NCBI RefSeq assembly: GCF_008365385.1
Contig: NZ_QOVF01000002.1
Span: 558,001-622,000, forward strand
Direction: 5' to 3'
From: Halopseudomonas laoshanensis
Lineage (GTDB): Bacteria > Pseudomonadota > Gammaproteobacteria > Pseudomonadales > Pseudomonadaceae
Length of the DNA stretch: 64,000 bases
The notes below the pieces were generated by a model. The model saw only the letters and a list, made by a program, of their open reading frames with translations. It ran no database searches and was not told the DNA's origin. Numbering within the stretch: position 1 is the first letter of the stretch; each line of letters begins with the position of its first letter. A program made the translations under genes and the position numbers. Positions 28,097-36,425 of the stretch are shown piece after piece.

Positions 28097-30408
28097 GCAA
28101 AAGCACCCAGAGCGACTTGCAGGCCAGCCCGGCAGAACGCGCAGGTGCCTGGTTGTGGGCCAGTATTCTGCTGGCCTGTGCTCTCTTGCTCGGCATTCAG
28201 ATCACTACCGGTTCAGCCTGGGACACGCGCATCACCAGTCTGTTACCGGATAGCCCCCAGACGATATTGGTCGAGCAGGCCGAGGGCCAACTGACCAGCG
28301 CGTTCGAAAACCGTTTGATCATCCTGGTGGGTGGCGACGCCTCCGCAGACCAGGCCAGCCAGTTGCTGCAACAGCTGCGCACCAACCGAGTTTTGCAGCC
28401 TGCCCCGGCGGAACAACTAGCGCCGCCCAATGCCGGACTGTCAGCGCAACGCTACCATCTGCTGGCCAAATCCCTGGCCGATGCTGATGCGCAAACCTGG
28501 GCTGATCGGGCCATCAGCCGCCTGTATACCCCGGGGCTAGAGAGCGAGCTGCGAAACGATCCATTCGGCTTGCTCGACGCCTGGATCAATCAGCAATTGG
28601 GGCCTTTGCAACTGACCGGTGAATTCCCTGCATTCCGCCAGAACGGCAAGTCGTGGTTGATGGTCTTCGGCCTGCTGACCGGCAGCCCTTATGATCTGCA
28701 GTTGCAGCAACGGCTCGGCGCTAGCCTGGAAGCCTTCCAGACCAGCTATCCCGACACACCGCTGCTACGTGCCGGGCTGGTTTTTCACGCCGCTGCCGGC
28801 GCCTCGCAGGCTCGCCAGGAAATATCCAGCATCGGCCTAGGCTCATTGCTGGGCATCCTCGCGCTACTGTGGCTGGTGTTCCGCCATGTTCGTACATTAC
28901 TCAGCCTGCTGGTGCCCCTGGCATGCGGGCTGTTGTTTGCGTTGCCTTTAACCTGGCTGATTTTTGGCACGCTGAATCTGCTGACGCTGGCTTTCGGCGC
29001 CAGCCTGATTGGCGTCGCCATCGACTACGCATTGCACCTGCAATGCGCGCGCAGCCTGAATCCCGAGCGACCCTTGTCGCGGCTCTGGCCGGCCCTTGCC
29101 CTGGGGCTGCTATCCAGCTTGGCGGCTTACCTGGTGCAGCTAGCGACCCCACTGCCGGGTCTGCGGCAGATGGCGACCTTTGCGCTCCTGGGATTGCTTG
29201 GCTCCTGGATCACCGTGCGGCTCTGGCTACCCCGGCTCTCAGTGCAGCATCACCCCGCGACCCTGCGCCTGGCCAACAACCTGGCTCTGTTGCAGTTGCC
29301 CGCCGGCGCGCGCTATCCGTGGGAGATACTGGCCGCGCTGGCTTTTCTCTCGGCAGCGCTGATACTTACCGGGTTGAAGGGTAGCAATGACCTGCGGCAG
29401 CTCAATACCTCACCCGTCGAGTTGATCAACGAACAGCAAAAGGTTCAGGCCATGGTCGGCGGACCCAGTGGCCGGCGCTACCTGCTGGTCAGTGCGCCGG
29501 ATCAAACCGCTGTGCTGGAAAAACTCGAACAGCTGGACACCGTGCTCGCCGATCTGGCCGCCAACGGCACACTCGACTACTACCGGCATATCGCCCAGGC
29601 GGTCCCGTCCGCCACCACCCAGCAGGACAATCTTCAGCTGATCAAACAACGCTACGTGAGCGCATTGCCACTGTTTGTCAGCCAGGCCGGGCTTGCGCCT
29701 GCCATGGCCGAACAGATGATGCAGGCCAACGAGCAAGCTCACCCCCTGACTATTGAACAGTGGTTGGCGTCGCCGCTGGGCCAGCGTGATCAGGCGTTGT
29801 GGATTGCGTCCACGGCGGAGACCACACCAGCGGCGATCATCGCGCTGGGCGACATGGATTCGGCGGCGCTGGGCCAGATTCAACAGTTGGCGCAACAGGA
29901 TGGCGTAGTGTTTCAGGATACGCTGGAGCGGCTCAGCCAGCAGTTCAGCCATCTGCGCAACACCATCGCGCTCTGGCTGGCCGCTGCGGTCCTCGGCCTG
30001 ACCCTGGTGTTTGCCTGGCGTTATCGCACGGCAGCCTGGCGCGTCCTCTTGCCGCCGGTAGGCGCGGTGCTTCTGACCCTGGGCATTTTTGCTGCCGGGT
30101 CTACCGGTCTCACGCTATTCCACCTGCTGGGTTTACTCCTGGTACTGGGCATTGGCCTGGACGCTGGCATCTTCAGCGTCGAGCACGCAGACAGCCGCGC
30201 AGCCTGGCTGGCGGTAACCTTGTCCTGCAGCTCCAGCCTGCTGGCGTTCGGATTACTGGCACTCAGCAGTACCCCAGCCTTGGCGCAGATGGGCACTACC
30301 TGCCTGATTGGCCTGACCTGCACCTGGCTGTTGGTACCTTTCGCCAGGGCCGGCGGAACGCTGGCGCATTTACCCGATCGTTCATCAGCACATTCATCCA
30401 CCCTTTGA
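28093..30408 (+). CDS. MMPL/RND-like lipid exporter of the APE operon
   Basis: 771 residues with a periplasmic loop after helix 1 (ILLACALLLGIQITTGSAW) and two helix bundles: residues about 255-400 (SIGLGSLLGILALLWLVF, GVAIDYALHL) and about 620-760 (LLGLLLVLGIGLDAGIF). The pattern fits a single-subunit half-duplicated MMPL/RND exporter. It likely moves the polyene lipid across the inner membrane to the LolA-like carrier encoded just upstream. The gap to the FAD enzyme is 16 bases. Confidence 0.88.
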   Translation: MSKSTQSDLQASPAERAGAWLWASILLACALLLGIQITTGSAWDTRITSLLPDSPQTILVEQAEGQLTSAFENRLIILVGGDASADQASQLLQQLRTNRVLQPAPAEQLAPPNAGLSAQRYHLLAKSLADADAQTWADRAISRLYTPGLESELRNDPFGLLDAWINQQLGPLQLTGEFPAFRQNGKSWLMVFGLLTGSPYDLQLQQRLGASLEAFQTSYPDTPLLRAGLVFHAAAGASQARQEISSIGLGSLLGILALLWLVFRHVRTLLSLLVPLACGLLFALPLTWLIFGTLNLLTLAFGASLIGVAIDYALHLQCARSLNPERPLSRLWPALALGLLSSLAAYLVQLATPLPGLRQMATFALLGLLGSWITVRLWLPRLSVQHHPATLRLANNLALLQLPAGARYPWEILAALAFLSAALILTGLKGSNDLRQLNTSPVELINEQQKVQAMVGGPSGRRYLLVSAPDQTAVLEKLEQLDTVLADLAANGTLDYYRHIAQAVPSATTQQDNLQLIKQRYVSALPLFVSQAGLAPAMAEQMMQANEQAHPLTIEQWLASPLGQRDQALWIASTAETTPAAIIALGDMDSAALGQIQQLAQQDGVVFQDTLERLSQQFSHLRNTIALWLAAAVLGLTLVFAWRYRTAAWRVLLPPVGAVLLTLGIFAAGSTGLTLFHLLGLLLVLGIGLDAGIFSVEHADSRAAWLAVTLSCSSSLLAFGLLALSSTPALAQMGTTCLIGLTCTWLLVPFARAGGTLAHLPDRSSAHSSTL

Positions 30409-30424
30409 CAGGAAAGCCACCAGT

Positions 30425-31702
30425 ATGGACAAGCCCGCAGCGCAGATTGAAAACACGGACGTCGCCATCATCGGCGCTGGCCCTGCCGGTGCCGCTGCCG
30501 CGGCATGGCTGGCACGCAAAGGCCTGCGGGTGCATGTGATCGAGCGCACGCAGTTTCCTCGCTTCTCCATCGGCGAAAGCCTGCTGCCGCAATGCATGGT
30601 GCACCTGGAAAATTGCGGCCTGCTTGAAGCCGCAACCGCGGGCGGTTTTCAGGTCAAAAATGGCGCCGCCTTTACCTGGCGGGGCTCGGACACTGCTATC
30701 GATTTCCGTGACAAGTTTAGCCCCGGACCCGGCACTACCTGGCAGGTGGAACGTGCCGACTTCGATCAGCGCCTGATTGAGGGCGCCGTTGCCGCTGGCG
30801 CCAGTGTCGAGTTCGATACGCGGGTCGAAGATTTTCATGCCGACCCGGTGGCGCCCCGCCTTACCCTGGTCGATGCCCAGGGCCACAGCCGCCAGTTACA
30901 GGCACGCTTTGTTCTCGACGCCAGTGGCTATGGCCGGGTGCTGTCGCGGCTGGCCGGGCTGAGCAAAGCATCGACGCTGGAGTCCAGATGCGCTCTGTTC
31001 ACGCACATTGAAGATCGGATTGACTGTTCCGACTATGACCGGGAGAAAATCCTTATCGGGCTGCATCCGCAGCACGCGGGCGTGTGGTACTGGCTGATCC
31101 CGTTCAGCAACGGCCGTGCCTCGGTAGGCGTCGTCGCCAGCCAGGAAGCATTACAAGCCGCAGGAGCAGATGACGAAAGCCGGCTTTGGCACTTTATCGG
31201 TCAGGAGCCGCGCCTTGCCGCACTGCTAGCCCGCGCGACCCCGGTACGGGATACCGGCAGGCTTGAGGGCTATTCTGCCGACGTCACAAGCCTGCATGGT
31301 CCCGGATTCGCGTTGCTCGGCAATGCCGGCGAGTTTCTCGATCCGGTTTTCTCTTCGGGGGTAACCATTGCGCTTGATTCCGCTCTGCGCGCAGCCCCGC
31401 TGGTGGAGCGCCAACTGCACGGCGACAGCGTGGATTGGCAGACTGAATTCGAGCAACCGCTACGTCGGGGGGTCGCCACCTTCCGCGAGTTTGTCGAAGC
31501 CTGGTACGACGGGCGGTTGCCGCGCATCATATTCAGCGCGAACCAGCCGCCCCGTATTCGCCAACTGATCAGCTCGGTACTGGCCGGCTACGCCTGGGAT
31601 CTAGCCAACCCCCTGGTTGCCGCCAGCAAGCGTCGGCTTGACGCACTGGCCGCCTCAGTGACCGAGTCGTCCGTGCCCGCTGCGCAGCAACCGGACACAT
31701 GA
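30425..31702 (+). CDS. FAD-dependent oxidoreductase, flavin halogenase-like
   Basis: 425 residues. The FAD-binding GxGxxG is VAIIGAGPAGAAAA (13-26); SIGESLLPQ follows. GFQVKNGAAFTW contains Lys78 at the place of the halogenase catalytic Lys, and WYWLIP (221-226) fits the WxWxIP motif of flavin halogenases. These two features are seen in the sequence; the halogenase function is inferred. Some APE-type pigments (xanthomonadins) are brominated, so a halogenated product is possible, but the same fold also includes saturases and dehydrogenases. A start at 30425 is preceded by AGGAAAGCC about 10 bases away. Confidence 0.82.
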   Translation: MDKPAAQIENTDVAIIGAGPAGAAAAAWLARKGLRVHVIERTQFPRFSIGESLLPQCMVHLENCGLLEAATAGGFQVKNGAAFTWRGSDTAIDFRDKFSPGPGTTWQVERADFDQRLIEGAVAAGASVEFDTRVEDFHADPVAPRLTLVDAQGHSRQLQARFVLDASGYGRVLSRLAGLSKASTLESRCALFTHIEDRIDCSDYDREKILIGLHPQHAGVWYWLIPFSNGRASVGVVASQEALQAAGADDESRLWHFIGQEPRLAALLARATPVRDTGRLEGYSADVTSLHGPGFALLGNAGEFLDPVFSSGVTIALDSALRAAPLVERQLHGDSVDWQTEFEQPLRRGVATFREFVEAWYDGRLPRIIFSANQPPRIRQLISSVLAGYAWDLANPLVAASKRRLDALAASVTESSVPAAQQPDT

Positions 31703-32286
31703 TCATGGCCGCAGTTCTTCCAAGGTTCGCCCGCCGGGCCTGCGCCCTTGGTGTCCTGGCGCTGATACTGCTGGCCGGTTGCGCCGGCAGAGCCGAGCAG
31801 GCGGCCTTGCCCGACCTGACGAGGCTCGCCCCGGAGCCAAAACGCATGGAACGGCTGATTATTGAATCAGCCAAGCACAATCAGGAATTGCTCGGCGTCA
31901 TTCAGCACGACCATGACTCGCTGCGCATGGCCCTGCTGAGCCCGCAAGGCCAGCGGCTACTGACGCTGGTAATGGACAGCGACGGCGCAAGATTTTTGCC
32001 CGATGCGCTTTTCGAGCCGCCGTTTTCCGCACACTGGCTTGCCAGCAGGCTGGCCTGGACCCTCTGGCCCGTGGCGGAGCTGGAAAACCAGTTCCAACAC
32101 AGCGCCTGGTCCGTGCGGCGAGACGATTCGGGACACAGCGTTTATCATCGGGGTCAAAGGGTGGCCAGTATCAAGCTGTCTGAGCAATGCAAACTTATCG
32201 ACGACATTCAGACAGGTCATCGCCTGTATATCATCCCGATTGAATTAGCCGGTCAAAATAAAGAGCTTTTATGTCCACCCGTTTGA
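31699..32286 (+). CDS. DUF3261 lipoprotein of the APE operon
   Basis: 195 residues with a signal ending LILLAGC (Cys about residue 28), so probably an outer membrane lipoprotein. The rest fits DUF3261: LGVIQHDHDSLRMALLSPQGQRL and PPFSAHWLASRLAWTLWPV. DUF3261 genes occur in APE clusters beside the LolA-like protein and exporter, and are thought to receive the product at the outer membrane. The start is ATG 31699, overlapping the previous stop. Confidence 0.85.
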   Translation: MIMAAVLPRFARRACALGVLALILLAGCAGRAEQAALPDLTRLAPEPKRMERLIIESAKHNQELLGVIQHDHDSLRMALLSPQGQRLLTLVMDSDGARFLPDALFEPPFSAHWLASRLAWTLWPVAELENQFQHSAWSVRRDDSGHSVYHRGQRVASIKLSEQCKLIDDIQTGHRLYIIPIELAGQNKELLCPPV

Positions 32287-33461
32287 CGCCATGCCGCCTA
32301 TCAACCCCCGCGCTGATCTGTTCGCTGGGAAGCGATCTCGCCAGCATCAGCAGCGCGCTATTCAGCGGCACCCGCGGCTTTACCCACGACGATGGCTTTA
32401 CCCCTGGCCGCCCCCTACCCCTGGGGCGGCTGCTGGCAGATCTGCCGGACACGGCCAGCTGGCCGGCAGAGCACCGCTCGCGCAACAACCAGCTACTCGC
32501 TGCAGCCCTTGAACAACTGCAGCCCGAGCTCGAGGCTTTCCGCCTGCGCCAGCCACAGGCGCGTATCGGCGTGATTCTCGGCACCAGCACGTCGGGGATC
32601 GGCGAAACCGAAATAGCCCTGCGCCAACGCCTGCAAGACCAGAGCTGGCCGACTGATTTCCGCTATCAACGCCATGAGATCGGCTCGCCCGCCCGTTTTG
32701 TCGCTGAGTGGCTGCAGCTACCAGATGCACCTGCCTATACCCTTTCAACCGCCTGTACCTCCAGTGCCCGCGCCTTGGCCAGCGCCTATCGAATGCTCGC
32801 GGCCGGGCTCTGCGATGCGGTGATTGCTGGCGGAGCGGACAGCCTGTGCGGTCTGACGGTCAACGGATTTGCTTCACTGCAGGCGCTGAGTGACGAGCCC
32901 TGCCAACCCTTCACCCGTGACCGCGACGGGATCAACCTCGGTGAAGCTGCCGCGCTTTTTCTGGTTACCAAAGAGACCGGTGGCATACAACTGGCCGGCT
33001 ATGGTGAAACCAGTGATGCCTACCATATCTCGGCACCGCATCCCGGCGGGGAAGGCGCCATCGCCGCCATGCAGGCGGCTCTGCACATGGCGCAGGTACC
33101 GGCCGCCGAGATCGATTACCTGAACCTGCACGGCACCGCGACACGCCAGAACGACGCCATGGAAGCTCTGGCGGTAGATCAGGTGTTCGGCGGCGCCTTG
33201 CCTTGCAGTTCCACCAAAGCACTGACCGGCCACACCCTGGGCGCCTGCGGCGCGCTGGAAGCAGGATTCTGCTGGCTGTCGCTGCACGCGGGCAAGCTGC
33301 CACCGCAGGTGCATGACGGCCCCATCGATGCAGAAATACCACTGCTCACCTACGTAGGCGCCGCCGCTGCTGAACCTGCGCGCCGTTATCACCGGGCAAT
33401 GAGCAACTCCTTTGCCTTCGGCGGCAATAACATCGCCCTGCTTCTGGAGCGCTGCGAATGA
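32271..33461 (+). CDS. Beta-ketoacyl-ACP synthase 1 (APE)
   Basis: 396 residues with the full KS triad: Cys162 in STACTSSA, His287 in LNLHGTATR, and His321 in KALTGHTLGACGALE. It probably works with the chain-length factor at 19705 to extend the polyene (ApeO/ApeR-type role). The ATG at 32271 lies 16 bases inside the DUF3261 gene; upstream is an AAAGAG-like site. Its stop overlaps the dehydratase start (ATGA). Confidence 0.9.
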   Translation: MSTRLTPCRLSTPALICSLGSDLASISSALFSGTRGFTHDDGFTPGRPLPLGRLLADLPDTASWPAEHRSRNNQLLAAALEQLQPELEAFRLRQPQARIGVILGTSTSGIGETEIALRQRLQDQSWPTDFRYQRHEIGSPARFVAEWLQLPDAPAYTLSTACTSSARALASAYRMLAAGLCDAVIAGGADSLCGLTVNGFASLQALSDEPCQPFTRDRDGINLGEAAALFLVTKETGGIQLAGYGETSDAYHISAPHPGGEGAIAAMQAALHMAQVPAAEIDYLNLHGTATRQNDAMEALAVDQVFGGALPCSSTKALTGHTLGACGALEAGFCWLSLHAGKLPPQVHDGPIDAEIPLLTYVGAAAAEPARRYHRAMSNSFAFGGNNIALLLERCE

Positions 33462-33949
33462 CCACCACCTACCATGCCAATGTGACGCTGCCCTGCCCTA
33501 TTGCCCCCTATGTGCCGCATCAGCGCGGCATGTGCCTGCTGGATAGTATCTTGCGCGTTGATGCGGAATGTCTGCGCGCCCAGGTAGTGCCGACCAAAGC
33601 GGACGTATTTGCCACAGCCTGGGGCATCCCAGGATGGGTAGGCCTGGAGTGGATGGCCCAGGCCGTTGCCGCCTGGGCCGGCGTGCAGGAGCGGGCAGAA
33701 GATCGCCCTCCCCAGGTTGGTTTCCTGCTCGGCAGCAGGCGCTATGACTGCAGCCGCGAATATTTCCCGTTCGGGAGCCCGGTATTGGTCGATATCAAGC
33801 AGGACTTCAGAGCCGCCAACGGCCTGGCGGCCTTTCATTGCCAGTTGCTGGATGAACATGAAAACCCGTTGGCCAGCGCCGTACTCAGTGTGTTCCAGCC
33901 TGATTCGGAAGAGGCGCTGGCAGCAATGCAAAAAGGAGAACAACCATGA
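33458..33949 (+). CDS. Hotdog 3-hydroxyacyl-ACP dehydratase (ApeP-like)
   Basis: 163 residues: single hotdog domain with IAPYVPHQRGMCLLDSI and GWVGLEWMAQAVAAWAGV, as in the ApeP family of FabA/FabZ-like dehydratases. It would remove water after ketoreduction, giving the trans double bonds of the polyene, perhaps with the hotdog domain of the ligase fusion. Start ATG 33458 overlaps the KS stop, and its stop overlaps the reductase start. The ribosome site AAAGGAGA for the next gene lies in its end. Confidence 0.85.
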   Translation: MTTTYHANVTLPCPIAPYVPHQRGMCLLDSILRVDAECLRAQVVPTKADVFATAWGIPGWVGLEWMAQAVAAWAGVQERAEDRPPQVGFLLGSRRYDCSREYFPFGSPVLVDIKQDFRAANGLAAFHCQLLDEHENPLASAVLSVFQPDSEEALAAMQKGEQP

Positions 33950-34671
33950 GCAATACCATACTGGTAACGGGATCCAGCCGCGGCATCGGTAGAGCCGTTG
34001 CGTTACGCCTGGCACGTGACGGGTTTGATATCGTCCTGCATTGCCGACAGCAAAAGGACGCTGCAGCAGCAGTGGCAGCAGAGATAGAAGCCCTCGGCCG
34101 ACAGGCGCGCATACTCTGCTTTGACGTCGCTGATCGCCAGGCCGCCTGTGCAGCCCTGGAAGCCGACGTGGAAACACACGGCGCCTATTATGGTGTGGTA
34201 TGCAATGCCGGCATCACCGCCGACGGCGCCTTTCCTGCCCTGAGCGACAGCGATTGGGACAGCGTCATTCACACCAATCTCGATGGTTTCTACAACGTAT
34301 TGAAGCCGCTGTGCATGCCAATGATACGGCGGCGCAAGCCAGGGCGTATCGTGGTCATGTCTTCGGTGTCCGGCATCATGGGCAATCGTGGGCAAGTCAA
34401 TTACAGCGCCTCGAAAGCGGGCCTGATTGGCGCGATGAAAGCCCTGGCAGTAGAGCTGGCGAAACGCAAAATCACTGTCAATTGTGTCGCCCCGGGGCTG
34501 ATTGATACCGAGATGGTCGAGCAGCATGTGATCGACGAAGCGCTCAAGGCCATTCCCATGCAGCGCCTGGGTTCCGCTGAAGAGGTCGCCGCCACCGTCG
34601 CCTTTTTATGTTCGGCGGATGCCGGTTACATTACCCGGCAGGTCTTTTCGGTTAACGGAGGCATGTGCTGA
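33946..34671 (+). CDS. 3-oxoacyl-ACP reductase, FabG type (APE)
   Basis: 241-residue short-chain dehydrogenase: GSSRGIGRAVA (cofactor), NAGIT, and the catalytic Ser in VMSSVSGIMGNRGQ with Tyr and Lys in NYSASKAGLI. It reduces the beta-keto group in each polyene cycle (ApeQ role). Length and motifs are those of FabG, but the operon position marks it as pathway-specific. AAGGAG lies 8 bases upstream of the ATG at 33946. Confidence 0.92.
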   Translation: MSNTILVTGSSRGIGRAVALRLARDGFDIVLHCRQQKDAAAAVAAEIEALGRQARILCFDVADRQAACAALEADVETHGAYYGVVCNAGITADGAFPALSDSDWDSVIHTNLDGFYNVLKPLCMPMIRRRKPGRIVVMSSVSGIMGNRGQVNYSASKAGLIGAMKALAVELAKRKITVNCVAPGLIDTEMVEQHVIDEALKAIPMQRLGSAEEVAATVAFLCSADAGYITRQVFSVNGGMC

Positions 34672-35927
34672 TGACTGATACTCGACGCCAGGACGGGCTT
34701 GGACGCCGCGTAGTGGTCACCGGTATGGCTGGCTTTTCCCCGATAGGCAATGATTGGGCGACGATTCAGGGCCGACTGGATCGCGCCGAAACGGGTATAC
34801 GCTATATGCCCGACTGGTCGGAATACGACGGCCTGCACACGCGGCTCGGCGCGCCGGTCAGTGATTTCAGTTTGCCCGCGCAGTACAACCGGCGGGTGTT
34901 GCGCAGCATGGGCCGCGGCGCCCAGATGGCCACCCGTGCTACGGAACTGGCGCTGATCGACGCCGGATTGCTCGACAGCCCGTTGCTCACCAGCGGCGAT
35001 ATGGGCATCGCCTACGGTGCTTCAGCCGGCGAACCCGATGCAGTGGCGGACTTCGGCAATATGCTGCTGAACAAATCCACCGACGGTCTTAATGCCAATT
35101 CCTATATACGCATGATGGCGCATACCGCAGCGGTGAACATCGGCGTGTTTTTCGGCATGCGCGGCCGCATCCATACCACGTCAAGCGCCTGCACCTCGGG
35201 CAGTCAGGGCATAGGCTATGCCTACGAGGCGATCCGTTTTGGTCGACAAACAGCGATGGTGGCCGGCGGCTGCGAGGAGCTTTCTGCCGCTGAAGCCGCG
35301 GTATTTGACACCTTGTTTGCTACCAGCACGCGCAATGACGCACCCCACACCTCGCCTCGGCCATTCGACAAGGATCGAGATGGTCTGGTGGTGGGTGAAG
35401 GTGCAGGTACGCTGATTCTTGAAGAGCTGGAGCATGCGCTGGCGCGCGGCGCGACCATTCACGCGGAAATTCTAGGGTTTGGTACCAACAGCGACGGCCG
35501 GCATGTGACGCAACCCGATGCGGCGATGATGGAGCAGGCTATTCGACTTGCCCTGGCAGATGCCAACCTGAGTGCGGAGCAGATCGGTTATATCAGCGCA
35601 CATGGCACTGCTACCAGTCTGGGGGACGTTGCCGAGAGCCAAGCCACCCACGCCGTGTTTGGCCAACACGCAGCCATCAGTGCACTCAAGAGTTTTACCG
35701 GGCATACCCTGGGTGCCTGCGGTGCGCTGGAAGCCTGGGCCGCGATCGAGATGCAGCGCAGCGGACGTTTTCATGTCTGCGCCAATCTGGAGTCCCCAGA
35801 CCCCGCCTGCGCGCCGCTGGACTATATTATCGGTGAACCGCGGCAGCTCGACTGCCCGTACGTGATGAGCAATAATTTTGCTTTCGGCGGTATCAATACT
35901 TCAATCATTATTGGTCGCTGGGATTGA
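34671..35927 (+). CDS. Beta-ketoacyl-ACP synthase 2 (APE)
   Basis: 418 residues with Cys174 in TTSSACTSGSQG, ISAHGTATSLGD and KSFTGHTLGACGALE, so catalytically complete. It is a KAS II/FabF-like elongating synthase, sequence-distinct from the KS at 32271. ATG 34671 shares a base with the previous stop; GTG two codons earlier (34665) is an alternative with a closer GGAG. It is the last gene of the tightly coupled set; 42 bases follow before the next gene. Confidence 0.9.
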   Translation: MTDTRRQDGLGRRVVVTGMAGFSPIGNDWATIQGRLDRAETGIRYMPDWSEYDGLHTRLGAPVSDFSLPAQYNRRVLRSMGRGAQMATRATELALIDAGLLDSPLLTSGDMGIAYGASAGEPDAVADFGNMLLNKSTDGLNANSYIRMMAHTAAVNIGVFFGMRGRIHTTSSACTSGSQGIGYAYEAIRFGRQTAMVAGGCEELSAAEAAVFDTLFATSTRNDAPHTSPRPFDKDRDGLVVGEGAGTLILEELEHALARGATIHAEILGFGTNSDGRHVTQPDAAMMEQAIRLALADANLSAEQIGYISAHGTATSLGDVAESQATHAVFGQHAAISALKSFTGHTLGACGALEAWAAIEMQRSGRFHVCANLESPDPACAPLDYIIGEPRQLDCPYVMSNNFAFGGINTSIIIGRWD

Positions 35928-35969
35928 ACTCCGCTCCGCCAACCTGAAAACCAACAAAAGGGAATAATC

Positions 35970-36425
35970 ATGCATAAAGGAATGAATACGCTGTCATTGG
36001 CTATCGGCGGTCTGCTGATCGCGTTGCTGGCGCCATCGGCACAGGCGCGGGACACGGTGCATATGCTGTCGGTGGAATCCGCCATGAATACGCCTGATGC
36101 GAAACAGAAGCTTGACCCGTCGATCAAGTTCATCTTCGCCGACGCCCCGCACGGCAAGGTGCTTGAGGAGCACGGCAATTTTGTTACCAACAAGAAAACC
36201 AATGCCTTTGGCAAAAGCGATCAGGCCGCCTGCAACTGGGTGATGCTGTCCGCGCTGCTGTCTTTGCAGGACCGCGTCAGAACGGAAGGCGGCAATGCGG
36301 TTATCAACATTGAAAGCTATTACAAGCAGCAGCCGAACGTGTCGCGCACCGAATTCGAGTGTCACGCCGGAGCGATCATGGCTGGAGTCGCACTACGGGG
36401 CGACGTTGTCACCCTCGCTGAATAA
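35970..36425 (+). CDS. Small exported protein, often misnamed 'excinuclease'
   Basis: 151 residues with a signal sequence (TLSLAIGGLLIALLAPSAQA). The mature part has RDTVHMLSVESAM, TNKKTNAFGKSDQAACNW and GGNAVINIESYYKQQ, which I recall from a family of about 150-residue periplasmic proteins annotated 'excinuclease ATPase subunit'. It has no ABC or UvrA motifs, so that name is wrong. Two Cys (AACNW, FECHAG) may form a disulfide. Function unknown. AAAGGGAAT lies upstream of the ATG. Confidence 0.75.
   Translation: MHKGMNTLSLAIGGLLIALLAPSAQARDTVHMLSVESAMNTPDAKQKLDPSIKFIFADAPHGKVLEEHGNFVTNKKTNAFGKSDQAACNWVMLSALLSLQDRVRTEGGNAVINIESYYKQQPNVSRTEFECHAGAIMAGVALRGDVVTLAE

Noticed and set aside
35970-36425. 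UvrA-like excinuclease
   Set aside because: A signal peptide and 151 residues with no ATPase motif; this is a common wrong label.
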